Shown piece after piece: positions 18,726 to 28,982 of a stretch of 44,401 nucleotides of DNA; position 1 is the first letter of the stretch, and every line of letters begins with the position of its first letter. A program made the position numbers and the translations under genes. The notes below the pieces were generated by a model that worked only from the letters and a program-made list of their open reading frames with translations, was not told the DNA's origin and ran no database searches. Origin of the DNA: Candidatus Caenarcanales bacterium (GTDB lineage: Bacteria > Cyanobacteriota > Vampirovibrionia > LMEP-6097); the NCBI GenBank assembly GCA_947459525.1, contig CANHDW010000004.1:1-44401 (forward strand), given 5' to 3'.

Positions 18726-19861
18726 GCTGTTACTCCTAAAGATCTCTGCCTAGAGAATTTTAAAAACTGCATAATAAAATGAATAACTAAACCTAAAGTA
18801 GTTAAAAAGCTAGCTATATAAGGAACTAATCTACCAGCATTTTTCACTACAGCAAAAGAAGAAAACTCTTGTCCATCAGAGTCTATACCATAGCTAGATT
18901 GGAAGAAAGTATAGTCCTTATACCTAAAAGGCTTATTCATAGATATTTCTACCTTTCGAGACAGTTTAGAACCTTCATCTAAAACACTAATCGTACTAGC
19001 ATAAGCCTTAGCTACCTGAGTATTAGGATGTAGATCCCTTCTTACATCTTCAAGCCTAATAGCGATCGGCAATTCTGAAACTATTCTTTCTAGAATCATT
19101 TGATTTAAAGTACCATCAGTGTTTTTACTAGTTAAAACCTTATAATTAAAGTCATCTAAATAAACTTTCTCCTTACTTTGAATATCAGTAAATATTAATA
19201 GTGGCTGATTCTGTTCAAAGTCTTTAGCTAAAGGCAATTCCTTAGCGATAGTTCCAGCGAAGGGCGTTTCAAAAACCTGACCATTTGGGTAAAATTTCTC
19301 AAATCTAAGTGTAGGCAAAGCTTTTTCAAAAGAAGCTTTGACACCATTTGATAAATTTTTAGAATCTATTTCAAATGGAATAATAATCTCTGAAGACTTT
19401 TCCAGGATGCGGACCTGCCACTTATAATAATCAGCAGCCTTGTTCGTCTGCTCACCTTCCCTTACAGTGATCAAGGATTCTTTACTGTAATAAAGCGTGT
19501 AAAAACCACCTAAAAGCAGAGTCACCAAGCCTAGATGACTAATAAATAAACCGAGCTTAGACCAACTGTAGTGAAATTTAAATATAAGGAATGCCGTTAA
19601 ATTAATAAAAGCTAGCCACATAATCAAAACCACGCCTGGTAAGACTAGAAAACCATCTACGATAATTAATGAATCAAAAAATTTCTTCTGAGCCAAGTAA
19701 AGACCGTGTTCTGCCTGATAAAGAGTCCCAAAAAAAATAAGCAACATCAAAGACACTAATATAAATAGGGTCAATTTAAAAGAACTGAGTAATTTTATGT
19801 AATGCAACAACTTCAAAGAAAGATCTGAACCTTTACAGTAGCTAATCTTATCATCCTGCAA
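18722..19861 (-). CDS. ResB/Ccs1-like cytochrome c biogenesis protein
   Basis: N-terminal TM pair, FGTLYQAEHGLYLAQKKFF, GLFISHLGLVTLLLGG, KPFRYKDYTFFQSSY; 4-bp overlap with ccsA. Confidence 0.88.
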   Translation of the reverse strand: MQDDKISYCKGSDLSLKLLHYIKLLSSFKLTLFILVSLMLLIFFGTLYQAEHGLYLAQKKFFDSLIIVDGFLVLPGVVLIMWLAFINLTAFLIFKFHYSWSKLGLFISHLGLVTLLLGGFYTLYYSKESLITVREGEQTNKAADYYKWQVRILEKSSEIIIPFEIDSKNLSNGVKASFEKALPTLRFEKFYPNGQVFETPFAGTIAKELPLAKDFEQNQPLLIFTDIQSKEKVYLDDFNYKVLTSKNTDGTLNQMILERIVSELPIAIRLEDVRRDLHPNTQVAKAYASTISVLDEGSKLSRKVEISMNKPFRYKDYTFFQSSYGIDSDGQEFSSFAVVKNAGRLVPYIASFLTTLGLVIHFIMQFLKFSRQRSLGVTA

Positions 19862-21065
19862 GTATATAAGAAATCACGCCATTACTTAAGAAATAACCTT
19901 TCTCGCTTAGACTGAATCTGTCTGGATATTCAAGAATAAATCCTTCACTAATTAAGGTGTTTATTTTCTCTCTATTTAATAAACTTAAAATCTCATTACG
20001 CTTCTCAAGACCACTACTTAGACGAAGCCCAAGCATAATCTCCTCTTCTAAAGCTTCTTTCTTGCCTATAAATTTATAATCTTCGTATATAGTTCCAGTT
20101 CTTAATGCCTTCTGTATAATATCTACTGGCTGAGTAAATAAACGAATGTATTCTTCTATATCACGCGTGTGTGCAAAACGATAACCCCTTAAATAGCCAT
20201 GAGCACTAAGCCCAAAGGCCAAGTATTCATCAGCCTTCCAATAACACAAATTATGCCTAGATTCGTGACCACCCTTAGCCCAATTACTAACTTCATAACG
20301 ATTTAACCCTCTCTCTTTAAGCATTTGGTTGCAGACTTCATACATTTCAGCAAGAGCCTCTTCCCCAGCTAAATCTGGATGTTCAGAACTACCATAAATA
20401 CTACCAAATGGTGTAATCGGCTCAATGCTTAATGCATAGGCAGAAAGATGTGGACTCCCTTTCTCTAAAGCTAGTTCTAATGTGGATTTCCAATCATCAA
20501 GGCTTTGATGCGGTAAACCATAAATCAGATCAAAGCTCCAAGACTTAAAATTAACTTTTTTAATCAAATCAATAATCTCAAAAGTCTCTTCAACTGTATG
20601 ACCTCGGGCAAGTTTACTTAAAATATCCTGGTTAAATGTCTGAGCTCCGATACTTAACCTATTTATGCCGATATCTTTAAAAGCTTGGAGTTTCTCTAGG
20701 TCAACAGTACCTGGATTCGCTTCTAGAGTGATTTCCGCATCATCACTAAAAATTACATATTCTTTAAGTGCATTTAATATTTCCTCTATCTCTTTTGCTG
20801 AATGAATACTCGGCGTACCACCACCAAAAAACACTGTATCTATAGTAAATTCACTTGCAGATTCTGCACCTCCATTACAAAAAATATTTCCTAACAGCTC
20901 ACCTACAGCTCTAATTTCAGTTTTTAAAGCCGCTAAATAAGTGGCTTTCATCTCAGCACTTTTATTTGCATAAGAAGCGAAGTCACAGTAAGGGCATATA
21001 CTTTTACAGAAGGGCAAATGAATATAAACACTTCTTGCCTTTAAGGCTTTTTCTCCAATATTCAT
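19851..21065 (-). CDS. hemW: HemW-like radical SAM protein (coproporphyrinogen oxidase-like)
   Basis: YIHLPFCKSICPYCDF (CxxxCxxC), FFGGGTPS, EANPG, RLSIGAQTF motifs. Confidence 0.93.
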   Translation of the reverse strand: MNIGEKALKARSVYIHLPFCKSICPYCDFASYANKSAEMKATYLAALKTEIRAVGELLGNIFCNGGAESASEFTIDTVFFGGGTPSIHSAKEIEEILNALKEYVIFSDDAEITLEANPGTVDLEKLQAFKDIGINRLSIGAQTFNQDILSKLARGHTVEETFEIIDLIKKVNFKSWSFDLIYGLPHQSLDDWKSTLELALEKGSPHLSAYALSIEPITPFGSIYGSSEHPDLAGEEALAEMYEVCNQMLKERGLNRYEVSNWAKGGHESRHNLCYWKADEYLAFGLSAHGYLRGYRFAHTRDIEEYIRLFTQPVDIIQKALRTGTIYEDYKFIGKKEALEEEIMLGLRLSSGLEKRNEILSLLNREKINTLISEGFILEYPDRFSLSEKGYFLSNGVISYILAG

Positions 21066-21077
21066 AAGTTCATATCT

Positions 21078-23534
21078 TTAAAGGGTTATTAATTTATCGT
21101 AAACATTTTCTGTCTCTATTTTTTTAAGTAGCTCAAGATTTTTTAAATCAATTACACTAATTATCTTATTTTCCAAGCTTGGGATCACTAATAAACTTTC
21201 ATCTCGATTAAAAGCAAAGGTCCTAGCAGACAAAACGTCGGCTCCTAAAGATTTTTGTAATAAGACTTCTTTAGTTTTAAGATCTATTTTCGTTAGGAAG
21301 CTTTCCTTGTCCCGATTAAAACCTAAAACTAAGATCATCCTGCCATCATCAATGAAAGAGACTTTTTGCGGAATATAGTCTAAATCATAACTCTGCATTA
21401 ATTCTTTACTAATAGAACTATAAACATTTACTTTACCTTTAATATTTTCATCTTTAATATGCTCACTTGCAGTCACCAAGAGATCCTTATTAATAATAAA
21501 ATCAAAAATAATATTCTGTTCATCACCTTTTTTATACTTTAAAATCTGTGCGACTTGATAGTTACTGCTGTCTATAAAACTAATTTCATTCGCTCCACGA
21601 GAGTTAACGACTAATAATTTTGCGGTGTTACTCGAAAAATCGAAAGGTTCCATTTCAGTAACTAGGTTGGATAGCTGTATTTCACTAATAATTTTCTTAT
21701 TACTTGTATTTATCGCATAAATTTTAGAATCTTTCTGACTTAGAGCATAAATAGTTTTATGCTCTAAGTCGAAGTCTAGTAAGCCATTTTCGTGTATAAA
21801 TGGCTTCAAGTCAGCTAATTCTTTAAACTTAAAGCTATCTGCTTTAAAATTCAAATCTAGCTCATAGATCTTAGCCGTATTATAATCTGCTAAAACTATA
21901 CTCTTTTTAGTCTTATTAATTTTACTTATCCAAACCAAATCCTTATCAGCCTTCAACTCCTCAACACTAGCGGGGTTTTCAGCATTTTTTGCAAGCTTAA
22001 TTAATCCAAAACCATTATTTAAACTACTGTAAGCTAAAAAACGAATTTCCTTAACTCTTTCAGCAGCAAGAAGTGTCTTAAGCTCTAGTTCTTTTACTGT
22101 AGATAACTGACTATTACGTAAAGGTATAGGCAGCTCATCAGAAAGTACCCCTAAATCACGTGGCAAGGAAAAGCCTTTAGGGACAAGAAAGTCTGAAGGA
22201 ATAACGAAAGATAGAATTCTATCTTTAATTAGAGGAGCGTATTCGCTATAACCCTTAATAGTATTATTTTCAATTGGTGTATAGATATAAGAATTACCAA
22301 AAAGCAAGTCACCATCAGGGGACTGCTCCAAATCTTCAATTCCTGCGTTTTCGTCGTCATTAGGATTAATTAATAACAGCCACTGTTTATTTTTGGTTTC
22401 TAAAATTCCATCATATCTAAATTTAGCTTCAGGATAGAGTTTCTGCACCGCAGACTTAACACTAGCAGGAACTTCTGTAGCTTTAAGATCCAGAAAAATA
22501 CCAGCCAAAAAACTACTTAAAAAAAGTAGAAAAATAATTAGACTTTTACTTAAAGCATCAAAAACCCTTTTAGCATAAGGAGTTGGGACTCCTACCTCTA
22601 AACCCTTTTCAATAATTAAACCTAAAAGTTCATCTATCTCAATATCTTTACCCGCTTCTAAATCTTGCAACATAGAAGTTTTAAAACTCGCCCATTCTTT
22701 TCTGTTCGTAAGTTCCCAATGCTTATTCGGCAAATCCACATCCAGAGCTATTCCAAGTGCATTAGCAACTCTAGTCGTCTCATTCATAATCCCTAAAGCC
22801 TCCTCTCTAGCTTGTGGGTGACTCGTAATACCACCCAAATCAGCTCTATATAAAGCACTTAAAGGATTAAAAGCGGAGTTCCATACTAGCTTAGACCACT
22901 GATCTTTAATAATTTCGTCAGAGGTTTTAGCTGTGAGTCCCATGTCAACAAGCACTTGGTGAATTTTTTCAACACGACTAGAGGGCTGTTCAGCTCTGAG
23001 TTCACCGAATTGTAAACGATATAAATTTACTGGATTATATATTTGAATATAGATTCCAGGTTCTACTGTTTCAGAAGCGACATTAGTTAAGCAACCAAGC
23101 ACGGAACCCTTTCCTAGAACAGATTCAATTCTCTCTTCATTGCTAACTCCATTTTGCACAGAAAGTACTACTGTTTTATTATCGAATTTAGTTTTAATAT
23201 CCTCAGCACAGTGAACACTATCTTTAGATTTAACGCAAAGCATTACTAGCTTTTCTTCTTCAGGATTAATTTCTAATTCAGCATATGATGTAGCTAAATC
23301 AAAATACTTTTTATCTACTTTTAAACTTGATGTATCACCGCCAGTAATAACAGTTCTCAGCTCAATATAACCATTTTCGTTTATCGCCTTTATTACTCTA
23401 GGTCTAGCAATTAGGCTTAATTTATGATGGGACTCCTCATAAATTCCATTTTCTGTTTTCTTTGCAATAGCCTCTGCTATTAAACTTGAATAAAAGCCAC
23501 CGACTGATCCTATTCCATAGACTATGATGTGCAT
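21078..23534 (-). CDS. fusion: ketopantoate reductase (PanE/ApbA) + TM segment + predicted extracytoplasmic beta-propeller-like domain
   Basis: N-term GIGSVGGFY and CVKSKD/NGVSNEE motifs of PanE up to about 22545; then SLIIFLLFLSSFLAGIFL TM; then repeats such as KIYAINTSNKKIISEI. Confidence 0.8.
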   Translation of the reverse strand: MHIIVYGIGSVGGFYSSLIAEAIAKKTENGIYEESHHKLSLIARPRVIKAINENGYIELRTVITGGDTSSLKVDKKYFDLATSYAELEINPEEEKLVMLCVKSKDSVHCAEDIKTKFDNKTVVLSVQNGVSNEERIESVLGKGSVLGCLTNVASETVEPGIYIQIYNPVNLYRLQFGELRAEQPSSRVEKIHQVLVDMGLTAKTSDEIIKDQWSKLVWNSAFNPLSALYRADLGGITSHPQAREEALGIMNETTRVANALGIALDVDLPNKHWELTNRKEWASFKTSMLQDLEAGKDIEIDELLGLIIEKGLEVGVPTPYAKRVFDALSKSLIIFLLFLSSFLAGIFLDLKATEVPASVKSAVQKLYPEAKFRYDGILETKNKQWLLLINPNDDENAGIEDLEQSPDGDLLFGNSYIYTPIENNTIKGYSEYAPLIKDRILSFVIPSDFLVPKGFSLPRDLGVLSDELPIPLRNSQLSTVKELELKTLLAAERVKEIRFLAYSSLNNGFGLIKLAKNAENPASVEELKADKDLVWISKINKTKKSIVLADYNTAKIYELDLNFKADSFKFKELADLKPFIHENGLLDFDLEHKTIYALSQKDSKIYAINTSNKKIISEIQLSNLVTEMEPFDFSSNTAKLLVVNSRGANEISFIDSSNYQVAQILKYKKGDEQNIIFDFIINKDLLVTASEHIKDENIKGKVNVYSSISKELMQSYDLDYIPQKVSFIDDGRMILVLGFNRDKESFLTKIDLKTKEVLLQKSLGADVLSARTFAFNRDESLLVIPSLENKIISVIDLKNLELLKKIETENVYDKLITL
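21958..21995 (-). repeat. Candidate diverged coding-repeat copy in panE fusion (propeller part)
   Basis: encodes KNAENPASVEEL; ctcctcaacactagcggggttttcagcattttttgc resembles the core only partly. Confidence 0.35.
22337..22361 (-). repeat. Coding-repeat copy in panE fusion
   Basis: caattcctgcgttttcgtcgtcatt compared with consensus caattccattttctgcgtttttgtcgtcctc (internal deletion); encodes NDDENAGIEDLEQ. Confidence 0.6.
23442..23476 (-). repeat. Coding-repeat copy in panE N-terminal Rossmann region
   Basis: aattccattttctgttttctttgcaatagcctctg compared with queG copy aattccattttctgcgtttttgcctgcct; encodes KKTENGIYEE. Confidence 0.6.
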
Positions 23535-23565
23535 ATCCTGATTATGACATGCACGCGATGCTAAA

Positions 23566-24645
23566 ATGAAGTTAAAGATGTCACTTGATGAAAAGCTAAT
23601 GTTTGACCTGTTCTCAATAGAATTTCTAGGAAATAGTCTTCAGAATATTTTATTTGCGGTACTTTTATTTTTTATCTTCAAAATATTTCTAAAGCAGATA
23701 ATCATCCGCCTTATTAAACGATTAGAATCTGTTACTAGTAAAACTAAAATCAGAATTGATAATTATTTTATAGATATTTTAGCTAATATTCATCCACGCT
23801 TCTATGATTTTTTAAGTTTTTATTTTGCCATAAAAACTTTAATTCTCAGTATTCATTTAGAGAAAGTCTTAGATGGCTTATTAATAGGGATAGTAATTTT
23901 ACAGGTCATTAATTCATTAAATAATCTCTCTACTTATTTACTTAAAAAGCTTTTTAATTTAGATCATATAAGTGAGGAAGATAGGACTGTATTTGATGGT
24001 TTTACTTTATTAATTAAAATAATTTTATGGATTACTGGTTTGCTTTTCTTGCTTGCGAACTTAGGAGTAAATATTTCTTCTCTTGCAGCAAGCTTGGGCA
24101 TAGGTGGTATTGCTATTGCCCTTGCTGTTCAGAATATATTAGGGGATTTATTTAGTTCCTTCTCTATTTATTTTGATAAGCCTTTTGCGGTTGGTGACAC
24201 TATTATAGTCGATAAATATACTGGAGTAGTTAAGCGTATAGGCTTGAAAAGCACTAGAATTCAGACTTTGCAAGGTGAAGAGTTGATTATAGGTAATAAA
24301 GAACTTATAGGTTCTAAAATACAGAATTTAAAAAAAATGGAACGTCGCCGCGTTACGTTTAGCATTGGACTTGCTTGTGATATTTCTGTAGAGCAATTAA
24401 AAATAGCTAAAGAAATAATAATTAAGGCTATTTTAGATAGCGAAAAGGTAGAACTTGAAAGAGTTAATTTTTTTGAATTTTTAAATAACAGCTTGATTCT
24501 TGAAGTAGTTTATTTTCATAAAAATGCAGACGCGCTTGAATACCTAAATGAAAGAGAATTAATTAACTTGAAAATCAAAGAAGGCTTCGATAAAGAAAAT
24601 ATTCACTTCGCAAACCCTGTGAATAAAAGCACTACTGGAACTTAG
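23566..24645 (+). CDS. MscS-family mechanosensitive channel
   Basis: ASLGIGGIAIALAVQNILGDLFSSFSIYFDKPFAVGDTI signature. Confidence 0.95.
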   Translation: MKLKMSLDEKLMFDLFSIEFLGNSLQNILFAVLLFFIFKIFLKQIIIRLIKRLESVTSKTKIRIDNYFIDILANIHPRFYDFLSFYFAIKTLILSIHLEKVLDGLLIGIVILQVINSLNNLSTYLLKKLFNLDHISEEDRTVFDGFTLLIKIILWITGLLFLLANLGVNISSLAASLGIGGIAIALAVQNILGDLFSSFSIYFDKPFAVGDTIIVDKYTGVVKRIGLKSTRIQTLQGEELIIGNKELIGSKIQNLKKMERRRVTFSIGLACDISVEQLKIAKEIIIKAILDSEKVELERVNFFEFLNNSLILEVVYFHKNADALEYLNERELINLKIKEGFDKENIHFANPVNKSTTGT

Positions 24646-25137
24646 TTATAAATCTTCGTCTTTCTTTTTATCTTTTTTATCAAAACCATCTTCATGGTCT
24701 TTAAGGCGGTCGGTCATTTGTTTTCTTAATTCTTGAATATCATCTGGAGTCATAGCAAAAGATCTTTTTAAATGTTCGATAATTTCTTCTCTGCGCTTAG
24801 GATCAGTATCACTGCCTCTTAAAGAACGCTCAGTGGCTTTCTCTTCTTTTAATCTCAGAATCTTTGCCTTAAGCTCTGGATCATCTATGGAATCTAAATC
24901 TATAGAATCTATAGTCTGAAAATCTATTCTCACTATCCCGCTTAAATAAACAGCTGAAACGATAGCACCCCAAAGAAATGAAGCCTGCCATATTTCAATC
25001 GTTAAGTCCCTTTCGATAAAATTACTATAAACTGCATTCCAAATAACCTGAAGGAAAAAACTAGGTATCAAGATGAAAGCAGAAAGTCCTATGACTAACA
25101 TCAATGCACTTATTAAATTTAGTTGGAATAATTTCAC
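24646..25137 (-). CDS. hypothetical membrane protein
   Basis: two N-terminal hydrophobic segments and charged C-terminus; family not recognised. Confidence 0.6.
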   Translation of the reverse strand: MKLFQLNLISALMLVIGLSAFILIPSFFLQVIWNAVYSNFIERDLTIEIWQASFLWGAIVSAVYLSGIVRIDFQTIDSIDLDSIDDPELKAKILRLKEEKATERSLRGSDTDPKRREEIIEHLKRSFAMTPDDIQELRKQMTDRLKDHEDGFDKKDKKKDEDL

Positions 25138-25171
25138 TTAGTTCTATTACCTTTAATCTTAGCAAATTAAG

Positions 25172-26164
25172 TTAAGAGATCATAAAGCCTGCTGAAAGTA
25201 AATCTTTAAGATCTAATACCCCGATGGGAGAATTATTATCATTAACTATTATTATTTGTCCGATTCGATGTTTTTCCATTAACTTTACAGCCGTAATAGC
25301 AAGATCATCAGGTGCCATAGTACGGGGCGTAGGCGTTAAAATATCCTTAGCTTGTTTCACGAAAATTTCTTCTGCGTACTTTATCTGAGCACGTCTAAGA
25401 TCGCCGTCTGTAATTACACCAATTAGCCTACCTTCTGGGCTTAATACCGTAGTAAGACCTAATTTTTTAGAAGTAATCTCTTCTAATATATTCCAGTAAT
25501 TTGAGTTAATAAATACACTGGGTATCTGTGTTTCTCTTCTCATCAAGTCTGAGATGGGAATGATACTCTGCCCAAGACTGCCTAATGGATGTGATCTAGC
25601 AAAATCATCCTTTTGAAAATTTTTCTTTTTCATTAAAGTTACAGCTAGGGCATCACCTAAAACTAAAGCCGCAGTCGTGCTACTCGTAGGAGCTAGCTCT
25701 AAATGACAAGCCTCTCTCGTTATAGGAGTTAACAGTGTTACATCTGCATAATTTGCAAGTGTGCTTTCAGAATCTCCAGTAATAGCAATGATTTTAGCTC
25801 CAAGCTTTTTAATCGGTAGTAGAATCTTTCTCAGTTCATCAGTTTTACCGCTATAGGAAATAGCGATAACCACATCAGTTGGCAAGACCATACCTAAATC
25901 ACCATGCCCCATTTCTGCTGGGTGAACAAAAAATGAACTAGTACCAGTACTCGCTAAAGTCGCTGCTATTTTAGCTCCTATATGGCCAGACTTACCCATG
26001 CCGGTCACTACCACTCTACCTTGAGCATTTAAAATCATATCAATAGATTTAACGAAACTCTCATTAAGACTATCTTCTACCTGCTTCAATGACTCAATTT
26101 CAATCTCAAAAACTTGTCTCGCTAATTCTAGTGTTTCGTTCATTTTTTTCTCGGTAGTCGTCAT
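25172..26164 (-). CDS. kdsD: KpsF/KdsD-type arabinose-5-phosphate isomerase (SIS + CBS pair)
   Basis: GMGKSGHIGAKIAATLASTGT, HPAEMGHGDLGM, two CBS domains. Confidence 0.95.
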   Translation of the reverse strand: MTTTEKKMNETLELARQVFEIEIESLKQVEDSLNESFVKSIDMILNAQGRVVVTGMGKSGHIGAKIAATLASTGTSSFFVHPAEMGHGDLGMVLPTDVVIAISYSGKTDELRKILLPIKKLGAKIIAITGDSESTLANYADVTLLTPITREACHLELAPTSSTTAALVLGDALAVTLMKKKNFQKDDFARSHPLGSLGQSIIPISDLMRRETQIPSVFINSNYWNILEEITSKKLGLTTVLSPEGRLIGVITDGDLRRAQIKYAEEIFVKQAKDILTPTPRTMAPDDLAITAVKLMEKHRIGQIIIVNDNNSPIGVLDLKDLLSAGFMIS

Positions 26165-26221
26165 TTTTAGATTCCTGTCTCTGATTATAAAACCTCAATA
26201 ATATAGAACATCAATGCTCAA

Positions 26222-26662
26222 TTAGGTAAAAATCAGAACTATTAAACCTAATAAGAAATTCATCTTATGAATCTTCTCACTAAGCACGTGCAGAGATTGA
26301 AAATTTTCAGCATGTGTCTCATATGCAGCTAATATCTGTGGACTTAAAACATAGATAGAGTAAAAACTAATAGAAACTATGATTAACACTAAAGCCAAAG
26401 AAATCAAATTTTGTGGACTAAGCAGCATTTTATCTAGTAAAAAAAATTTCAGCAGAGAACTAATTAGTAAAACTATTACAGCTATATTTAACCAAGCATC
26501 ATAACGGCCGAAGACATCTATCATCAGCTTGCCCGCTTCCTCTCGCACTAAGCTTTTAAAAACAATCGGAGCGACTATAGCTCCTATAGTAATAGTCGAA
26601 CCAATTATCACGACTAATGACGAGAGCTTGAGAAAATTAATTAAGGTGTTAAATAATGCCAT
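26222..26662 (-). CDS. small integral membrane protein (DUF4149-like)
   Basis: four hydrophobic segments with IGSTITIGAIVAPIVFKSL N-terminus. Confidence 0.6.
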   Translation of the reverse strand: MALFNTLINFLKLSSLVVIIGSTITIGAIVAPIVFKSLVREEAGKLMIDVFGRYDAWLNIAVIVLLISSLLKFFLLDKMLLSPQNLISLALVLIIVSISFYSIYVLSPQILAAYETHAENFQSLHVLSEKIHKMNFLLGLIVLIFT

Positions 26663-26694
26663 TTATAAATGCTTCAAACCTATAATTATACTTT

Positions 26695-27285
26695 ATGAAG
26701 ATACTTGCTCTTGACTCAAGCCAAAATTTACAGTCTTTTGCAGTCTATGACACGATACAAGAAAAATTCATTTTAGGAGAAGCCTTTCCTGGAAAATCTT
26801 CAGAGATAATAGAAAAGCTTAAAAATAGTTTTTCGCATAATCAACTTAAATTAAAAGATATAGGCTTACTTGCAGTAAATCTTGGACCAGGCTCATTTAC
26901 TGGCATCAGAAATGCTCTCTGTATCATTAAAACCCTAGCTTTAGAACTTAAGCTGAAAGTCTTTACTACTAACAGCTTTGAGTTACTACGTTTAGAAAAA
27001 AAACTCAGTGATAATACGCCTATCGCCATACCAGCCTTTAAAAATAATTTCTTTATCTCCTTAGACTCTAACTATGATTCCCTAAAAACTAATTTCTTCA
27101 GTGCGATAATGACCGAGACTGCTTTATATGAATTTTCTTGTGAGAATTTAAGTGAATTAATAATTAGACTTCTTCTTCGTAAAAATATACTTAGTGAAAC
27201 GAAAAGTGATTTTGACGTGCTTAAATTTGACCCAAATATATTGAAGCCTTATTATCTAAGAGAGCCTAGTGTGGGAAAGAAATAA
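26695..27285 (+). CDS. tsaB: tRNA threonylcarbamoyladenosine biosynthesis protein TsaB
   Basis: ILALDSSQ and LAVNLGPGSFTGIRNAL motifs. Confidence 0.88.
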   Translation: MKILALDSSQNLQSFAVYDTIQEKFILGEAFPGKSSEIIEKLKNSFSHNQLKLKDIGLLAVNLGPGSFTGIRNALCIIKTLALELKLKVFTTNSFELLRLEKKLSDNTPIAIPAFKNNFFISLDSNYDSLKTNFFSAIMTETALYEFSCENLSELIIRLLLRKNILSETKSDFDVLKFDPNILKPYYLREPSVGKK

Positions 27286-27307
27286 ATAAAGGCTCCCCCC
27301 GAAAACT

Positions 27308-28063
27308 ATGTCTGTAGAAATTCCCTGTAAAGAAGATTATGCTCAGGCTACATCAGCTTTTATTCAAGAAGATTACCCGAAGGCCTTAGAATTTTACAGA
27401 AAATCTTTAACTATCATTAATGAAATACAGTTAGAGAAACCTGAAAAAGCAGATTTATATGAACCATTTGCTCGCAAACTTCGTTCGTACATAGCTGATA
27501 TGACATTTGAGCTTGGCTTATTTAGTGAAGCCCGAGAAAATTATCTAATTATAAAGTCCTTACCCCAAGCAGCCTATACCTTTATTTTCGAAAGGAAATT
27601 AGATGAAGCTTTAGATTTATACCACCTAAGTCCTTATTCTCCAGCAGCGAAGTGGGGAGTCTTTCTCTGCCAGTTACTAAAAGATGAAATCAGCATATTT
27701 AATCCTGGTTATCTTTGCTACAGATTATTTTTAGAAACCACAGTTACATATTTCATTCGTTTTAAATTAAATGAATATCTTGAGTCATTAATAATCGCCT
27801 CTAAAGATATAGAACCAGTATTCCCAGAGTATTTAAAATGCCTAGGCTCTGCATACCTTGCTTGTGAAGACTATCCTGCTGCGATATTAATTCTAGAAGA
27901 GGCTTTAAAAGGCTGTGATTTTGATGCCGAAATTTTTTATAAACTAGCTCAATGCTACATGCTTACTAATGATTACGCTAAGGCAAAAGAAAGCTTTAAA
28001 AGAACACTTAAATTCTTGCCGAATCATATCTCTACGCTTAAATATTTAGGAAATATTAAATAG
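27308..28063 (+). CDS. TPR-repeat protein
   Basis: C-terminal AEIFYKLAQCYMLTNDYAKAKESFKRTLKFLP TPR units. Confidence 0.75.
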   Translation: MSVEIPCKEDYAQATSAFIQEDYPKALEFYRKSLTIINEIQLEKPEKADLYEPFARKLRSYIADMTFELGLFSEARENYLIIKSLPQAAYTFIFERKLDEALDLYHLSPYSPAAKWGVFLCQLLKDEISIFNPGYLCYRLFLETTVTYFIRFKLNEYLESLIIASKDIEPVFPEYLKCLGSAYLACEDYPAAILILEEALKGCDFDAEIFYKLAQCYMLTNDYAKAKESFKRTLKFLPNHISTLKYLGNIK

Positions 28064-28083
28064 CTCCGCCGCATAACCTAGAT

Positions 28084-28116
28084 TTAACATAAGAAGCGTA
28101 AAGAATTAACATAAGA
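28084..28116 (+). repeat. 11-bp direct repeat pair (ttaacataaga), 22-bp period, upstream of FlgM-like ORF
   Basis: ttaacataaga at 28084-28094 and 28106-28116. Confidence 0.8.
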
Positions 28117-28140
28117 GAAACCAAATCTTAGGAGTCAGAT

Positions 28141-28425
28141 ATGGAAATCGGGAGAATAGGAATAGACTTTAGGTCGACCCTGCCTGTATCCGAGATTAGT
28201 AGATTACAGAGTACGACTGCAAGGGAAGCCTCGACTAGTAATGTTAGTAAGAGAGAGATTCCAGCCGACTCTGTGTCTCTGAGTTTTATTGATACCGTGA
28301 AAAGTTCTAAGAAAGAGAATCCACGGGTGCAACAGATTAAAGAACAGCTAGCTAACGGCACTTACACGATACCTAGTGGTTCAGCTATTTTAGATAAAGT
28401 TCCACAATTTGCAGAATTATTTTAA
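28141..28425 (+). CDS. FlgM-like anti-sigma factor candidate (paralog 1)
   Basis: C-terminal RVQQIKEQLANGTYTIPSGSAILDKV resembles FlgM C-terminal signature. Confidence 0.55.
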   Translation: MEIGRIGIDFRSTLPVSEISRLQSTTAREASTSNVSKREIPADSVSLSFIDTVKSSKKENPRVQQIKEQLANGTYTIPSGSAILDKVPQFAELF

Positions 28426-28600
28426 GAGAATTAAGATCCAAGGGGGGAGATAACATGGAAAGAATAAATAATAATTGGAAACGGCTTTAAGAAGTAGTAT
28501 AAAATATTTGCTAATACTTGATAAAATACTCTTATTATAGTATAAGGCTTTTTCTTTATAGGGTATAACAACGATATAAATCCATAGTGCGAGGTAAATC

Positions 28601-28939
28601 ATGGGGATTGAAGGAATAAATCCTAATAACTACAGTAACTTTTCAATCGATACGTTCGGTGTAGGTAGCTCTTATTCTGGCTCATCTAGAGTAAAGCGGG
28701 CTAGTGAAGCGACTGAGAGTTCAGGATCGTTCTCTAATGTTGAGGGTGATGTCGCAGAGATTAGCGAAGAGGCTACACAGGGCTTCTTAGGACTAAGCAG
28801 TGACTCTGCCGGATCTACAGCAAGAGCGGAGCGGGTGAAATCACTCAAATCATTAATTGATAACGGTGAATATTTCAGTAAAGTAGATTCCTTCTCAGTA
28901 GCTGGCGATCCTGGTTTGATCGAAGCTGTATTAGGATAG
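28601..28939 (+). CDS. FlgM-like anti-sigma factor candidate (paralog 2)
   Basis: C-terminal ERVKSLKSLIDNGEYFSKVDSFSVAG; next to FlgN-like and MotA-like ORFs. Confidence 0.5.
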   Translation: MGIEGINPNNYSNFSIDTFGVGSSYSGSSRVKRASEATESSGSFSNVEGDVAEISEEATQGFLGLSSDSAGSTARAERVKSLKSLIDNGEYFSKVDSFSVAGDPGLIEAVLG

Positions 28940-28982
28940 ATTTACTAAGTGCTTGTGACTTTTTAATTAAGGAACTGGCCGA

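Noticed and set aside
20870-20905. HemW segment NIFCNGGAESASEFT looked like another repeat-derived insert
   Set aside because: Only a few bases (aatggag..gtgcag) resemble the repeat; not distinguishable from chance by eye, although the segment may be a lineage-specific insert.
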